Positions 25,216 through 34,961 of a DNA stretch of 64,000 bases are shown piece by piece. Origin of the DNA: Streptomyces sp. NBC_00820. Its GTDB lineage: Bacteria > Actinomycetota > Actinomycetes > Streptomycetales > Streptomycetaceae. How positions within the stretch are numbered: the first letter of the stretch is position 1; the number at the start of each line of letters is the position of its first letter. The stretch is taken from positions 3,980,501-4,044,500 of the forward strand of contig NZ_CP108882.1 in assembly GCF_036347055.1 (NCBI RefSeq). Direction: 5' to 3'. The position numbers were made by a program, and so were the translations under genes. The notes beneath the pieces are model-generated. The model saw nothing but the letters and a program-made list of their open reading frames with translations. It was not told the DNA's origin and ran no database searches.

Positions 25216-26748
25216 TCAGGCCGCCACCGGGGTGTCCTGCTCGGCCGGCTTCTGCTCGGCCGGCTTCTCCGCGGAGGTGCGCAGCAGCCACGCGGCGACG
25301 AAGCCGCCGAGCAGGACCGCGACCGCGCCGATCAGCTGGGCGGTGGTCAGGCTGTCGCGGAAGGCCTCGTGGACCTGGTGCGCGGCGCCCTGTCCGCCGG
25401 CCGCGAGCGCCTCGGGCAGGGAGCGGGCCGCCGCGTGCGGGATTCCGGCGGGCAGGCCGCCGGCGAAGCCGACGGTGAGCACGGCACCCAGGATGGCGAC
25501 GCCGAGGGAGTTGCCGAGTTCGCTGATGGTGCCCATCAGACCGGATCCGACGCCTGCCTTCTCCGGCGGGATGGAGGTCATCACCGCGCCTGCCATGGCC
25601 GGCTTGGCGCAGGCGACGCCGCCGCCCATCAGCACCAGGCCGAGCATGATGCCCAGGTAGGAGCCGTTGTGGCCGAGCACCGCGATGGAGGCGAGACCGG
25701 CCGACATCAGGCTCAGGCCGAGGGCGGTCGCGGCGGGCGCCGAGAGCTTGGTGGTCAGGCGCATGCCGACGCCGGTGAGGTTGAGCAGGACCAGGGTCAC
25801 GGCCATCGGAGCCAGCCGCAGACCGGCCTCCAGCGGGCCGTAGCCGAGCACGAACTGCAGGTGCTGGGTCAGCAGGAACAGCGAGCCGGCCAGGCCGAAG
25901 GCGACCAGGACACCGCCGGAGACGGCGCCGCGGAAGCGGGGGTCGGAGAAGAAGGACAGGTCGAGCAGCGGGTGCGGGGTGTGGCGCTCCCACAGCAGGA
26001 ACGCGGTCATGAACACCAGGGCGATGGCGCCGGGGAGCAGGGTGCGGCCGGAGGTCCAGCCGTGCCCGGGGCCCTGGATGATCGCGTAGACGAAGGCCGT
26101 CATGCCGACCGTGGAGAGCACCGCGCCGAGCAGGTCGGGGCGGTCTCCGTGCGGGTCCTTGGACTCCGGGACCATCTTGACCACGGCGACCAGGCCGATC
26201 AGGCAGACCGGGACGTTGACCAGGAAGACCGAGCCCCACCAGAAGTGGGCGAGCAGGACACCGCCGACGACGGGGCCGAGCGCGAGGCCGAGCGAGGCCA
26301 CACCGGTGATCACGGACAGCGCCTGGGGCAGGAAGTCCTGGTCGAAGGTGCGGACGATGATCGCCATGTTGGTGGCCAGCAGGAAGCTGCCGCCGACGCC
26401 CATGCCGGCCCGGGCCGCGATCAGCTGACCGGGGTCGGTGGCGAAGGTGGCGGCGAGGGAGCCGAGCCCGAAGAAGACGAGGCCGAGCATCTGCACGAGC
26501 CGGCGTCCGTAGCGGTCGGCGAAGCCGCCCGCCGCGATCAGCAGACCCGCCTGGGCCAGCGAGTAGGCGCCGATGACCCACTGCGTCTGCGCGGTGGTCG
26601 CGCCCAGCTCCTTGGTCAGGGACGGGACGGCGACGTTGAGGATGGTGTTGTCGAGGATGACGACGAGCTGCACCAGGCAGACGACGGCGAGGATCAGCCA
26701 TCGGTCCGCGCGGCGCTGCGCCTGCGGCTGGGACACGGCCCACTCCAT
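25216..26748 (-). CDS. MFS drug transporter, 14-TM DHA2 (EmrB/QacA) type
   Basis: 510 residues, 14 predicted helices. RWLILAVVCLVQLVVILDNT (helix 1, with the DHA2 LD motif) is followed by FADRYGRRLVQMLG (motif A). Exports drugs with protons. Divergent from the TetR gene at 26889; three 19-bp operator boxes fill the promoter, so it is almost surely repressed by that TetR. Confidence 0.92.
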   Translation of the reverse strand: MEWAVSQPQAQRRADRWLILAVVCLVQLVVILDNTILNVAVPSLTKELGATTAQTQWVIGAYSLAQAGLLIAAGGFADRYGRRLVQMLGLVFFGLGSLAATFATDPGQLIAARAGMGVGGSFLLATNMAIIVRTFDQDFLPQALSVITGVASLGLALGPVVGGVLLAHFWWGSVFLVNVPVCLIGLVAVVKMVPESKDPHGDRPDLLGAVLSTVGMTAFVYAIIQGPGHGWTSGRTLLPGAIALVFMTAFLLWERHTPHPLLDLSFFSDPRFRGAVSGGVLVAFGLAGSLFLLTQHLQFVLGYGPLEAGLRLAPMAVTLVLLNLTGVGMRLTTKLSAPAATALGLSLMSAGLASIAVLGHNGSYLGIMLGLVLMGGGVACAKPAMAGAVMTSIPPEKAGVGSGLMGTISELGNSLGVAILGAVLTVGFAGGLPAGIPHAAARSLPEALAAGGQGAAHQVHEAFRDSLTTAQLIGAVAVLLGGFVAAWLLRTSAEKPAEQKPAEQDTPVAA

Positions 26749-26787
26749 TCGGTTGCTGCGACGGGGGCAATTGCTGCGGCGAGGGAG

Positions 26788-26863
26788 TCTTGCACTGTGT
26801 TCAAGTACGACGTTAGGGCCGACTTACACGTTGTGCAAGTGACATCTTGAACTTTGTGCAACC
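26788..26863. promoter_or_regulatory. Three TetR operator boxes (MFS/TetR promoter)
   Basis: Three aligned 19-bp sites match consensus ACTTGMAC-NNN-GTKCAAGT: 26788-26806, 26822-26840 and 26845-26863. The same box recurs twice before the downstream hydrolase. Sites cover the divergent promoters and so would repress both genes. Confidence 0.8.
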
Positions 26864-26888
26864 CGAAGTCCTGATCTAGCCTGACCCC

Positions 26889-27620
26889 ATGCCGCGTGAC
26901 ACGTTGACCAGGGAACAGATCGTCCGGGCCGCGATCGGGCTGCTGGACGCCGAAGGCCTCGAAGGCCTGAACATGCGCAGCCTGGGCAAGCGGCTGAACT
27001 CCGCCGCCACCGCGGTCTACTGGCACGTCAAGAACAAGGACAACCTCGTCGTCCTGGCCTGCAACGAGGTGTGGAACGAGGTCGGACTGCCCGACCTCGC
27101 CGCCGTCGGCTGGCGCGCGGCCGCCGAGCGGATGGCCACGGACCTGTACGCGATGCTGACCAGGCATCCGTGGCTGGTCCAGGCCTTCGCGTCCCAGCCC
27201 CTCTACGGCGAGAACAAGGCCCGGCACGACGACCACAGCCTCGCGGTCTACGAGCTGGCCGGCTTCCAGGGGGCCGAGGCCGACCAGGCGGCCGGCGCGG
27301 TCTTCACGTACGTGCTCGGCCACGCCCTGAGCCTGTCCGCCACCGTCTCCGTGGAGCGTCGGCTGACCCACGGCGGCGAGAACGCCCAGGCCCTCATGCG
27401 GGAGTCGCTGACCAAGATGACCGAGATCGCCCAGCAGTTCCCGCGACTGCGGGAGAGGCTGGACGCCTACGCCGACAAGGACTACGGCGCCGCCCCGAGC
27501 CAGAGCTTCGAGGTCGGCCTCCAAGCCCTCCTGGACGGCCTGGAGATCCGGCTCGGCGACCGCCGGCTCCCCCAGCCGGCGGCGGCCGGCGGAGAAACCC
27601 TGGACAGCCCGCATCGATGA
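26889..27620 (+). CDS. TetR-family repressor (TetR_C ligand domain)
   Basis: 243 residues. N-terminal helix-turn-helix TREQIVRAAIGLLDAEGLEG and LNMRSLGKRLNSAATAVYWH, the arrangement of the tetracycline-repressor branch (TetR_N plus TetR_C). The C-terminal ligand pocket domain spans about 85-220. Controls the divergent pump, itself and, by shared operator boxes, the serine hydrolase downstream. Confidence 0.9.
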   Translation: MPRDTLTREQIVRAAIGLLDAEGLEGLNMRSLGKRLNSAATAVYWHVKNKDNLVVLACNEVWNEVGLPDLAAVGWRAAAERMATDLYAMLTRHPWLVQAFASQPLYGENKARHDDHSLAVYELAGFQGAEADQAAGAVFTYVLGHALSLSATVSVERRLTHGGENAQALMRESLTKMTEIAQQFPRLRERLDAYADKDYGAAPSQSFEVGLQALLDGLEIRLGDRRLPQPAAAGGETLDSPHR

Positions 27621-27757
27621 CTCCCGTCGACGGGGGACCGCACGGTGCGGCCCCTCGGCCTCTTCGGCACGGCCACGACGTCAGGAGCCGGCACTATCGC
27701 CCGGTTATCGGCGGCTTATCGCCCGCCGACCTGCGGAGCGGGATGCCGGTGGCACGT

Positions 27758-27810
27758 ACTTGCACATCGTTCAAGTGAAGCCCCGCAGTCGACTTGCACT
27801 TAGTTCAATC
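27758..27810 (+). promoter_or_regulatory. Two TetR operator boxes before the serine hydrolase
   Basis: ACTTGCACATCGTTCAAGT at 27758-27776, and ACTTGCACTTAGTTCAATC at 27792-27810, the latter 20 bp before the start codon. Same consensus as the pump promoter. Confidence 0.78.
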
Positions 27811-27829
27811 CCTAGGTGAGGAGATCGTC

Positions 27830-29200
27830 GTGTCCCAGCAGCATCTTTCGTACGCCGTCGAGGCGGCCGCGAGCGAGTTCGGTGTCCCGGGTGCCGCGGT
27901 GGGCATCCTGACCGACGGCCGGGAGATCCACGCGTCCCACGGCGTCACGAGCGTCGGCAACCCGCTGCCGGTGGACGGGCGGACGCTGTTCCACCTGGCG
28001 TCGGTGACCAAGACCTACACGGCGACCGCACTCCTGCGCCTGGTCACCGAGGGGAAGGTCGACCTCGACGCCCCCGTACGCCGGTACGTCCCCGAACTGG
28101 TCCTCGCCGACGAGGAGTCGGCGGCCGAGATCACCGTGCTCAACCTGCTCAACCACACCTCGGGCCTGGGCTGGAACCTGATCGGCGCCCATGGCAACGG
28201 CTCCCTCGCCGGGTTCGTGGCGGCGATGTCCGAGCTGGAGATCATCGCGCCGCCCGGCGCCCGGGCCTCCTACAGCCAGGCCGGCTACAACCTCGCCGGG
28301 CGGATCATCGAGAAGGTGACCGGACTGCCGTACGAGAAGGCGGTGGCCGCCCTCGTCCTGGACCCGCTGGGGCTGGACCACACGTTCTTCGACCTGGACG
28401 ACGTGATGATCCGGCGGTTCGCCGTCGGCCACAACCGTGACGAGGACGGCGAGTTGCGGGCCGCGCGACCGTGGAAGGCGCACCCGGCCGGGGCCCGCGG
28501 CGACAACCCGGGCGGCGGCATCGTCTCCTGCGTGGACGACCTGCTGCGCTGGGCCCGCTTCCACCTGGAGGGCGGCGACGGCGTACTGCCCGCCAAGGCG
28601 CTGCACGGCATGCGGGAGCAGACCGTCGCGCTGCGCGGCAGCACGCTCGGCGACGGCTTCGGCATCTGCTGGTTCCTGCGCGAGGTGGACGGCGTCCGCA
28701 CGATCGGGCACGGCGGCTCGGGCAACGGGCAGTTCGCCGAGCTGCTGATCGTCCCCGAACGGAACTTCGCGGTCGTGTCCCTGGCCAACGAGGGCCCCGG
28801 CGGCCACCCCTTCAACCAGGCCGTCCTGCGCTGGGCGCTGGAGCACTACCTCGGCCTCACCGAGCACGACCCCGAGCCGGTCCCGTTCGACGCGGAACGC
28901 GCGCGGGAGGTCGCCGGACGGTACGAGATCGACGCCATGAACCTCGACATCGCCACCGACGGCGCGGCCCTCACACTCGGCGTCGGCATCAAGCCGGAGA
29001 TCCGCGCGGCCTCCGACGCCGACATGCCGCCGGACTACGAGCCCGCCGCCATGGGCTTCCTGCCCGGCGACGGCGACGAGTACATCATCACCGAGGGCGG
29101 CCTGAAGGGGCAGCGCGGCTACTTCACCCGCGACGACAAGGGCGAGGTCACGGGCGTCGACCTGGCGGGCCGGCTCTTCGGCCGGGCGACGGAGCGGTAG
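27830..29200 (+). CDS. Serine hydrolase (class C beta-lactamase-like)
   Basis: 456 residues, no signal peptide. The GTG at 27830 follows GAGGAG. SVTK (SxxK nucleophile) at about residue 57-60, YSQAGYN in place of the usual YxN, and GHGGSGNG as the third motif mark a beta-lactamase/penicillin-binding-fold hydrolase or esterase, followed by a C-terminal beta domain (about 350-456). Cytosolic location argues for an esterase or amidase rather than periplasmic resistance; with the co-regulated pump it may modify the same compound. Confidence 0.87.
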   Translation: MSQQHLSYAVEAAASEFGVPGAAVGILTDGREIHASHGVTSVGNPLPVDGRTLFHLASVTKTYTATALLRLVTEGKVDLDAPVRRYVPELVLADEESAAEITVLNLLNHTSGLGWNLIGAHGNGSLAGFVAAMSELEIIAPPGARASYSQAGYNLAGRIIEKVTGLPYEKAVAALVLDPLGLDHTFFDLDDVMIRRFAVGHNRDEDGELRAARPWKAHPAGARGDNPGGGIVSCVDDLLRWARFHLEGGDGVLPAKALHGMREQTVALRGSTLGDGFGICWFLREVDGVRTIGHGGSGNGQFAELLIVPERNFAVVSLANEGPGGHPFNQAVLRWALEHYLGLTEHDPEPVPFDAERAREVAGRYEIDAMNLDIATDGAALTLGVGIKPEIRAASDADMPPDYEPAAMGFLPGDGDEYIITEGGLKGQRGYFTRDDKGEVTGVDLAGRLFGRATER

Positions 29201-29603
29201 GCGGGCGCACGCGGAGGTGGAGGTGGAGCGGCCGCCCCTGGCGAAGGCGTATCTGAAACAGGAGATCGACGAGGCCCAGCTCTGCTCCGCCCGGAGTGCT
29301 TCTACGAACGCCACGCCATCGAGCGGATCAACGGCACCGCAGTCACCCCGGACCGCCACTCCCTCCGCCCGACGGACCCGGCCCCGACCGGACCGGCCCG
29401 TACGGCTCGCGGACGCGCAGGGGAGCCCGACCGGCCCCCACGCGTCCGCGCGGAACCCCCCGGTCAGCTCGTTTTCAGAGCACCGCCCCTCCTCTGATAC
29501 GCTGCTCCAGCAACGTCACCCCAGCGGATGACCACCTCACCACCGGTGAAAATCACGTTGGGTAAGCGTTCGATCGTGTGCGACACTGTCGTACACAGCG
29601 CCT
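29201..29603. other. Gene-free stretch, possible decayed coding piece
   Basis: No intact gene. One plus-strand frame reads PECFYERHAIERINGTAVTP around 29290-29350, which looks like a coding remnant, but it has no start or family match that I recognise. The end of the stretch must contain the promoter of the tRNA-Asp/tRNA-Phe unit. Confidence 0.4.
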
Positions 29604-29678
29604 GGTCCTGTGGAGCAGTTTGGAGTGCTCGCCACCCTGTCAAGGTGGAGGCCGCGGGTTCAAATCCCGTCAGGACCG
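29604..29678 (+). tRNA. tRNA-Asp (GTC), copy 1
   Basis: 75 nt, anticodon loop CTGTCAA, acceptor GGTCCTG with CAGGACC. Identical to copy 2 at 34120. Confidence 0.94.
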
Positions 29679-29702
29679 CTGAGGTTTCACGTGAAACCTC
29701 GT

Positions 29703-29776
29703 GGCTGGGTAGCTCAGTTGGTACGAGCGATCGCCTGAAAAGCGATAGGTCGCCGGTTCGACCCCGGCCCCAGCCA
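29703..29776 (+). tRNA. tRNA-Phe (GAA)
   Basis: 74 nt, anticodon loop CTGAAAA, acceptor GGCTGGG with CCCAGCC, 24 nt after tRNA-Asp and probably co-transcribed. Confidence 0.93.
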
Positions 29777-29781
29777 CAGCT

Positions 29782-29809
29782 AAGGCCCCGATCTTCGGAT
29801 CGGGGCCTT
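29782..29809 (+). terminator. Terminator after tRNA-Phe
   Basis: 12-bp stem AAGGCCCCGATC with a stable TTCG tetraloop, then GTTGT. Confidence 0.85.
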
Positions 29810-30078
29810 GTTGTATGTCGCGGGTCGTACGTCGCGTCGGCGGGGACCTGCGACTCGGTCCCGCAGACCCAGCCCCGCGGACCCAGCCCCGCGGACCCAC
29901 ACCCACCAGCCACGTCGGCCGATGACCGATCACGGTACGGGCTGCTCGCGGTGGCCGCCGGCAGTCCGGCGATCGCCGGGTCCGCCCCCTCCGCGCCGCC
30001 CGCTCCGGGCACCTCCTGAGGGTCCGGGGCAATTTTCGTTCGCCAGGAATTTCCCCGAGGTGAGATCCTGGATCTCGT

Positions 30079-33000
30079 ATGTCTACGCACCCTGCCCCCG
30101 CCCTCGGCGCCCTCGCCCCCCGTCTGACCGAGCTGTCGCTGCGTGATGCGCACCGGCTCGGGCGGCGGCTCGAAGGCGCACGCAAGATCCGCAAGCCGGA
30201 GGCCCGTGCCACCGTCCTCGCCGAGATCGAGGCCGAGGTCGGCAAGGCCGAGATCCGCATGGACGAGCGGCGCTCCCGTGTGCCCGCCGTCAGCTATCCC
30301 GAGCAGCTGCCCGTCAGCCAGAAGAAGGACGTGATCGCGGCCGCCATCCGCGATCACCAGGTCGTCATCGTCGCCGGTGAGACCGGGTCCGGAAAGACCA
30401 CCCAGATCCCGAAGATCTGCGTGGAGCTGGGCCGCGGAGTGCGCGGCATGATCGGGCACACGCAGCCCCGTCGTATCGCCGCCCGCACCGTCGCCGAGCG
30501 CGTGGCGGACGAGCTGAAGACGCCGCTGGGCGAGGCCGTCGGCTGGAAGGTCCGCTTCACCGACCAGGTGAACCCGGACGCCACCTTCATCAAGCTGATG
30601 ACGGACGGCATCCTGCTCGCCGAGATCCAGACCGACCGCGAGCTGCGCGCCTACGACACGATCATCATCGACGAGGCCCACGAGCGGTCCCTCAACATCG
30701 ACTTCCTGCTCGGCTACCTCGCCCAGCTGCTGCCGAAGCGCCCGGACCTCAAGGTCGTCATCACCTCGGCGACCATCGACCCCGAGCGCTTCTCCCGGCA
30801 CTTCGGCGACGCCCCGATCATCGAGGTCAGCGGGCGGACCTACCCGGTCGAGGTGCGCTACCGGCCCCTCCTGGAGGAGGACGCCGAGGACGCCGACCGC
30901 GACCAGATCACCGCGATCACCGACGCCGTCGAGGAGCTGATGGCGGAGGGGAAGGGGGACATCCTCGTCTTCCTCTCCGGCGAGCGGGAGATCCGGGACA
31001 CGGCCGACGCGCTGGAGAAGAAGAAGTACAGATTCACCGAGGTGCTGCCGCTGTACGCGCGGCTCTCGCACGCCGAGCAGCACCGCGTCTTCCAGCCGCA
31101 CACCGGACGCCGGATCGTGCTCGCGACCAACGTCGCCGAGACCTCCCTGACCGTCCCCGGCATCAAGTACGTCATCGACCCCGGCTTCGCCCGGATCAGC
31201 CGCTACAGCCACCGCACCAAGGTCCAGCGGCTGCCCATCGAGCCGGTCTCCCAGGCCAGCGCCAACCAGCGCAAGGGCCGCTGCGGCCGTACCTCCGACG
31301 GCATCTGCATCCGGCTGTACGCCGAGGACGACTTCCTCGCCCGGCCGGAGTTCACCGACGCGGAGATCCTGCGCACCAACCTGGCTTCCGTCATCCTGCA
31401 GATGACCGCGGCCGGCCTCGGCGAGATCGAGAAGTTCCCCTTCATCGACCCGCCGGACCACCGCAACATCCGCGACGGCGTCCAGCTGCTCCAGGAACTG
31501 CACGCCCTCGACCCGGACCAGAAGGACCCGCGCAAGCGGCTCACGGACACCGGCCGCAAGCTGGCCCAGCTGCCCGTCGACCCGCGCCTGGCCCGGATGG
31601 TCCTGGAGGCCGACAAGAACGGCTGTGTGCGCGAGGTCATGGTGATCGCGGCCGCCCTGTCGATCCAGGACCCCCGCGAGCGCCCGGCCGAGAAGCAGGC
31701 CCAGGCCGACCAGCAGCACGCCCGCTTCAAGGACGAGACCAGCGACTTCCTCGCCTACCTGAACCTGTGGCGGTACGTCCGCGAGCAGCAGAAGGAGCGC
31801 GGCTCGTCCTCCTTCCGCCGGATGTGCAAGCAGGAGTATCTGAACTTCCTGCGCATCCGCGAGTGGCAGGACATCTACGTCCAGCTGCGCACGGTCGCCA
31901 AGCAGATGGGCATCCACCTGAGCGAGGAGGACGCCCCCGCCGACCGCGTCCATGTCTCCCTGCTCGCCGGCCTCCTCTCCCACATCGGGATGAAGGACGT
32001 GAAGGACGGCAACAAGAACGAGTACCTGGGCGCCCGCAACGCCAAGTTCGCGGTCTTCCCCGGCTCGTCGCTGTTCAAGAAGCAGCCGAAGTTCGTCATG
32101 TCCGCCGAGCTGGTGGAGACCAGCCGCCTCTGGGCGCGGGTCAACGCCAAGATCGAGCCGGAGTGGGTCGAGCCGCTCGCCGGACACCTGCTGAAGCGGA
32201 CGTACAGCGAACCGCACTGGGAGAAGGACCAGGCGGCGGTGATGGCGTACGAGAAGGTGACGCTGTACGGCGTCCCGATCGTCGCCCAGCGCAAGGTGAA
32301 CTACGGCCGGATCGACCCCGAGGTCAGCCGCGAGCTGTTCATCCGCAACGCGCTCGTCGAGGGCGACTGGCGCACGCACCACAAGTTCTTCGCCGACAAC
32401 CGCAGGCTGCTGAGCGAGGTCGAGGAGCTGGAGCACCGGGCGCGGCGCCGGGACATCGTCGTGGACGACGAGACGCTGTTCGACTTCTACGACCAGCGGG
32501 TGCCCGAACACGTCGTCTCCGGCGCCCACTTCGACTCGTGGTGGAAGCACAAGCGGCACGAGGAGCCGGAGTTCCTGGACTTCGAGCGGGAGATGCTCAT
32601 CCGGGAGTCGGCGGAGGCGGTCACCAAGGCCGACTATCCGGACTCCTGGCACCAGGGCGCGCTCAAGTTCCGGGTGACGTACCAGTTCGAGCCGGGCGCG
32701 GACGCGGACGGCGTGACCGTGCACATCCCGCTCCAGGTGCTCAACCAGGTCACGGACGAGGGCTTCGACTGGCAGATCCCGGGCCTGCGCGAGGAGGTGG
32801 TGACGGAGCTGATCCGTACGCTGCCCAAGCCGGTCCGCCGCAACTACGTGCCGGCGCCGAACTACGCGAAGAAGTTCCTGGAGCGCGCGGTGCCCCTCCA
32901 GGAGCCGCTCACGGCCACGATGGCCCGGGAGCTGAAGCGGATGGTCGGTGTCCCCTTCGACGCGGACGACTTCGACTGGGACAAGGTCCCGGACCATCTG

Positions 33001-34023
33001 AAGGTCACCTTCCGCATCGTCGACGAGCGGCGTCGCAAGCTGGCCGAGGACAAGGACCTGGAGGCGCTGAAGCTCCGGCTGAAGCCGAAGGCCCGCCAGG
33101 CCCTCTCCCAGGCCGCGGCGGCGACCGCCTCCCGGCAGGGCGGGGAGTCCCTGGAGCGCGGCGGCCTGACCGACTGGACGATCGGCACGCTCACCCGCGT
33201 CTTCGAGACGCGCCGGGCCGGGCAGCCGGTGAAGGCGTATCCGGCGCTGGTGGACGACGGCGACACGGTCTCGGTCCGCCTCTTCGACACGGAGGAGGAG
33301 CAGGCCGAGGCGATGTGGCGGGGCACCCGGCGGCTCATCCTGCGCAACATCCCGGTGAACCCGGCCAAGTTCGCGTCGGACAAGCTGACGAACGCGCAGA
33401 AGCTCGCGCTCTCCGCCAATCCGCACGGCTCGGTCCAGGCCCTGTTCGACGACTGCGCGATGGCGGCCGCGGACAAGCTGATCGCGGACTTCGGCGGCCC
33501 GGCGTGGGACGAGGAGTCGTTCCGGCGGCTGTACGACAAGGTGCGCGCGGAGATCGTCGACACGACGGTCCGCACGGTCGGCCAGGTGCAGCAGGTCCTC
33601 GCGGCCTGGCAGGCCTGTGAGCGGCGCCTGAAGGGCGTACGCAGCCCCGTGCTGCTGGCGAACCTGACGGATGTGCGGGGGCAACTGGACGCCCTGGTGA
33701 AGCCCGGGTTCGTGACCTGGGCGGGGATACGCCGGCTGCCCGATCTCATGCGCTACCTGGTGGCCGCGGACCGGCGCCTGCAGCAGATGCCGACCGGCGT
33801 GCAGCGGGACACCACCCGCATGGAGAAGATCCACGAGATGCAGGACGAGTACGCCTGGCTGCTGGAGCAGCTCCCGAAGGGCCGGCCGGTGCCCCAGGGG
33901 GTCCTGGACATCCGCTGGATGATCGAGGAGCTCCGGGTCAGCTATTTCGCCCACGCGCTGGGCACGGCGTATCCCGTCTCCGACAAGCGGATCGTGAAGG
34001 CGATCGACGCGGCGGTTCCGTGA
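30079..34023 (+). CDS. hrpA: ATP-dependent RNA helicase HrpA
   Basis: 1314 residues, DEAH/RHA family. GETGSGKTTQIPKICVELG (motif I), IIIDEAHERSLN (II), VITSATIDPERF (III), ATNVAETSLTVPGIKYVIDP (V) and QRKGRCGRTSDGICIRLY (VI), then the HA2/OB-fold region and the long C-terminal DUF3418 domain typical of HrpA. It processes or remodels mRNA and can act on stalled ribosomes. Lies between two identical tRNA-Asp genes; conserved next to bldC in Streptomyces. Confidence 0.96.
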   Translation: MSTHPAPALGALAPRLTELSLRDAHRLGRRLEGARKIRKPEARATVLAEIEAEVGKAEIRMDERRSRVPAVSYPEQLPVSQKKDVIAAAIRDHQVVIVAGETGSGKTTQIPKICVELGRGVRGMIGHTQPRRIAARTVAERVADELKTPLGEAVGWKVRFTDQVNPDATFIKLMTDGILLAEIQTDRELRAYDTIIIDEAHERSLNIDFLLGYLAQLLPKRPDLKVVITSATIDPERFSRHFGDAPIIEVSGRTYPVEVRYRPLLEEDAEDADRDQITAITDAVEELMAEGKGDILVFLSGEREIRDTADALEKKKYRFTEVLPLYARLSHAEQHRVFQPHTGRRIVLATNVAETSLTVPGIKYVIDPGFARISRYSHRTKVQRLPIEPVSQASANQRKGRCGRTSDGICIRLYAEDDFLARPEFTDAEILRTNLASVILQMTAAGLGEIEKFPFIDPPDHRNIRDGVQLLQELHALDPDQKDPRKRLTDTGRKLAQLPVDPRLARMVLEADKNGCVREVMVIAAALSIQDPRERPAEKQAQADQQHARFKDETSDFLAYLNLWRYVREQQKERGSSSFRRMCKQEYLNFLRIREWQDIYVQLRTVAKQMGIHLSEEDAPADRVHVSLLAGLLSHIGMKDVKDGNKNEYLGARNAKFAVFPGSSLFKKQPKFVMSAELVETSRLWARVNAKIEPEWVEPLAGHLLKRTYSEPHWEKDQAAVMAYEKVTLYGVPIVAQRKVNYGRIDPEVSRELFIRNALVEGDWRTHHKFFADNRRLLSEVEELEHRARRRDIVVDDETLFDFYDQRVPEHVVSGAHFDSWWKHKRHEEPEFLDFEREMLIRESAEAVTKADYPDSWHQGALKFRVTYQFEPGADADGVTVHIPLQVLNQVTDEGFDWQIPGLREEVVTELIRTLPKPVRRNYVPAPNYAKKFLERAVPLQEPLTATMARELKRMVGVPFDADDFDWDKVPDHLKVTFRIVDERRRKLAEDKDLEALKLRLKPKARQALSQAAAATASRQGGESLERGGLTDWTIGTLTRVFETRRAGQPVKAYPALVDDGDTVSVRLFDTEEEQAEAMWRGTRRLILRNIPVNPAKFASDKLTNAQKLALSANPHGSVQALFDDCAMAAADKLIADFGGPAWDEESFRRLYDKVRAEIVDTTVRTVGQVQQVLAAWQACERRLKGVRSPVLLANLTDVRGQLDALVKPGFVTWAGIRRLPDLMRYLVAADRRLQQMPTGVQRDTTRMEKIHEMQDEYAWLLEQLPKGRPVPQGVLDIRWMIEELRVSYFAHALGTAYPVSDKRIVKAIDAAVP

Positions 34024-34119
34024 CCGACGAGGTACGGAGGGTGAGTTCGACCTCGGCCCTCACCCTCCTGTACAGTCTGTCTCGCAGCGCAACGCAGGAG
34101 AAAAAGCGCCGCGAAACCT

Positions 34120-34194
34120 GGTCCTGTGGAGCAGTTTGGAGTGCTCGCCACCCTGTCAAGGTGGAGGCCGCGGGTTCAAATCCCGTCAGGACCG
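34120..34194 (+). tRNA. tRNA-Asp (GTC), copy 2
   Basis: Identical to 29604-29678, with the same flanking CCT before it. 97 nt after hrpA; TACAGT about 50 nt upstream is a likely -10 box. Confidence 0.94.
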
Positions 34195-34200
34195 CAGAAC

Positions 34201-34235
34201 AGAAGGCCCTCATCCCGCTGGGATGGGGGCCTTCT
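34201..34235 (+). terminator. Terminator after tRNA-Asp
   Basis: Stem AGAAGGCCC / GGGCCTTCT enclosing a second small GC stem. Confidence 0.75.
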
Positions 34236-34490
34236 GCCGTACCCGGCCCGCCCCAGGGCGCGTTCGCACCCCGCGACCACACTCCCGGCCCGCCCCCGAC
34301 GTGCCCGGCCGCCTTCCCAGCCGTCCCCTCGGCCGCCGAGGACGGCCGGCGACGGTCCGTGAAGGTCCGTGAAGGTACGGGGTCGGCCGAAGACGGCCCG
34401 GCGAGGCCACAGGCGCCCTTGACGGCGCCACACTCGACCGGTACCCAGAAACCAGGGCCCGTCCCCCCGTGCGGCCCCTGGAGGTGGCAT

Positions 34491-34682
34491 ATGGCGGCGT
34501 CGGTCAGGCATGAGACGCGGGCGCTCCTGAGGGCGCACCTGTCGGCCGCCTCGTCCTACCGGCACGCGACCCGCCACTGCCGTGTCTGCCATCAGCTGCT
34601 GCGGCTGGCCATGGACGCCGGACCGTACGTCCAGGACGCGGGCGAGGAGGTCGCCGAGGACGAGGGCTCCCGTGGCGCGTGA
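34491..34682 (+). CDS. Small DUF6274-like protein
   Basis: 63 residues from ATG 34491 with GGAGG 5 nt upstream. RHETRALLRAHLSAASSYRH, then CRVCHQLLRLAM with a CxxC pair. It fits a short actinobacterial family that I recall as DUF6274; the two cysteines and nearby histidines could hold zinc. Function unknown. Convergent with bldC. Confidence 0.75.
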   Translation: MAASVRHETRALLRAHLSAASSYRHATRHCRVCHQLLRLAMDAGPYVQDAGEEVAEDEGSRGA

Positions 34683-34961
34683 CTGTCGACAGCCCCAACA
34701 GCCGCACGGGCGTGGGGTGGTGGAACGTCCAACTCCACTAGCGCACACATGCCGACGGCAACAAGCGGACCGGCGTGTGACGGGTGTCACCACATGAGTT
34801 TTTGAAACGGCGTCGCTTACCACCCTCATACAACTGGTCAATTTAATATGTGCAATTGCACTCATCCCGAGAGCCTCGCACAGCCGTTCCGACACCCCTC
34901 CCCAGACTCCGACAAGGCCGCTCACCAAGGCCTCACGACACCCCCGACCAGCGCACAAAAA
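34683..34961. other. Gene-free, AT-richer gap between convergent genes
   Basis: No coding region. It holds GTGAC-GGGT-GTCAC near 34778 and a perfect palindrome GTGCAATTGCAC at 34850-34861 within an unusually AT-rich 60 bp. Could host a small RNA or protein-binding site; nothing firmer. Confidence 0.4.

Noticed and set aside
29217..29531. 104-codon plus-strand ORF
   Set aside because: Composition is Pro/Thr/Arg noise; the only coding-like part is in another frame.
29464..33954. Very long open frame antisense to hrpA (about 1,500 codons)
   Set aside because: High-GC shadow of hrpA; low-complexity Arg/Leu/Val composition and no domain.
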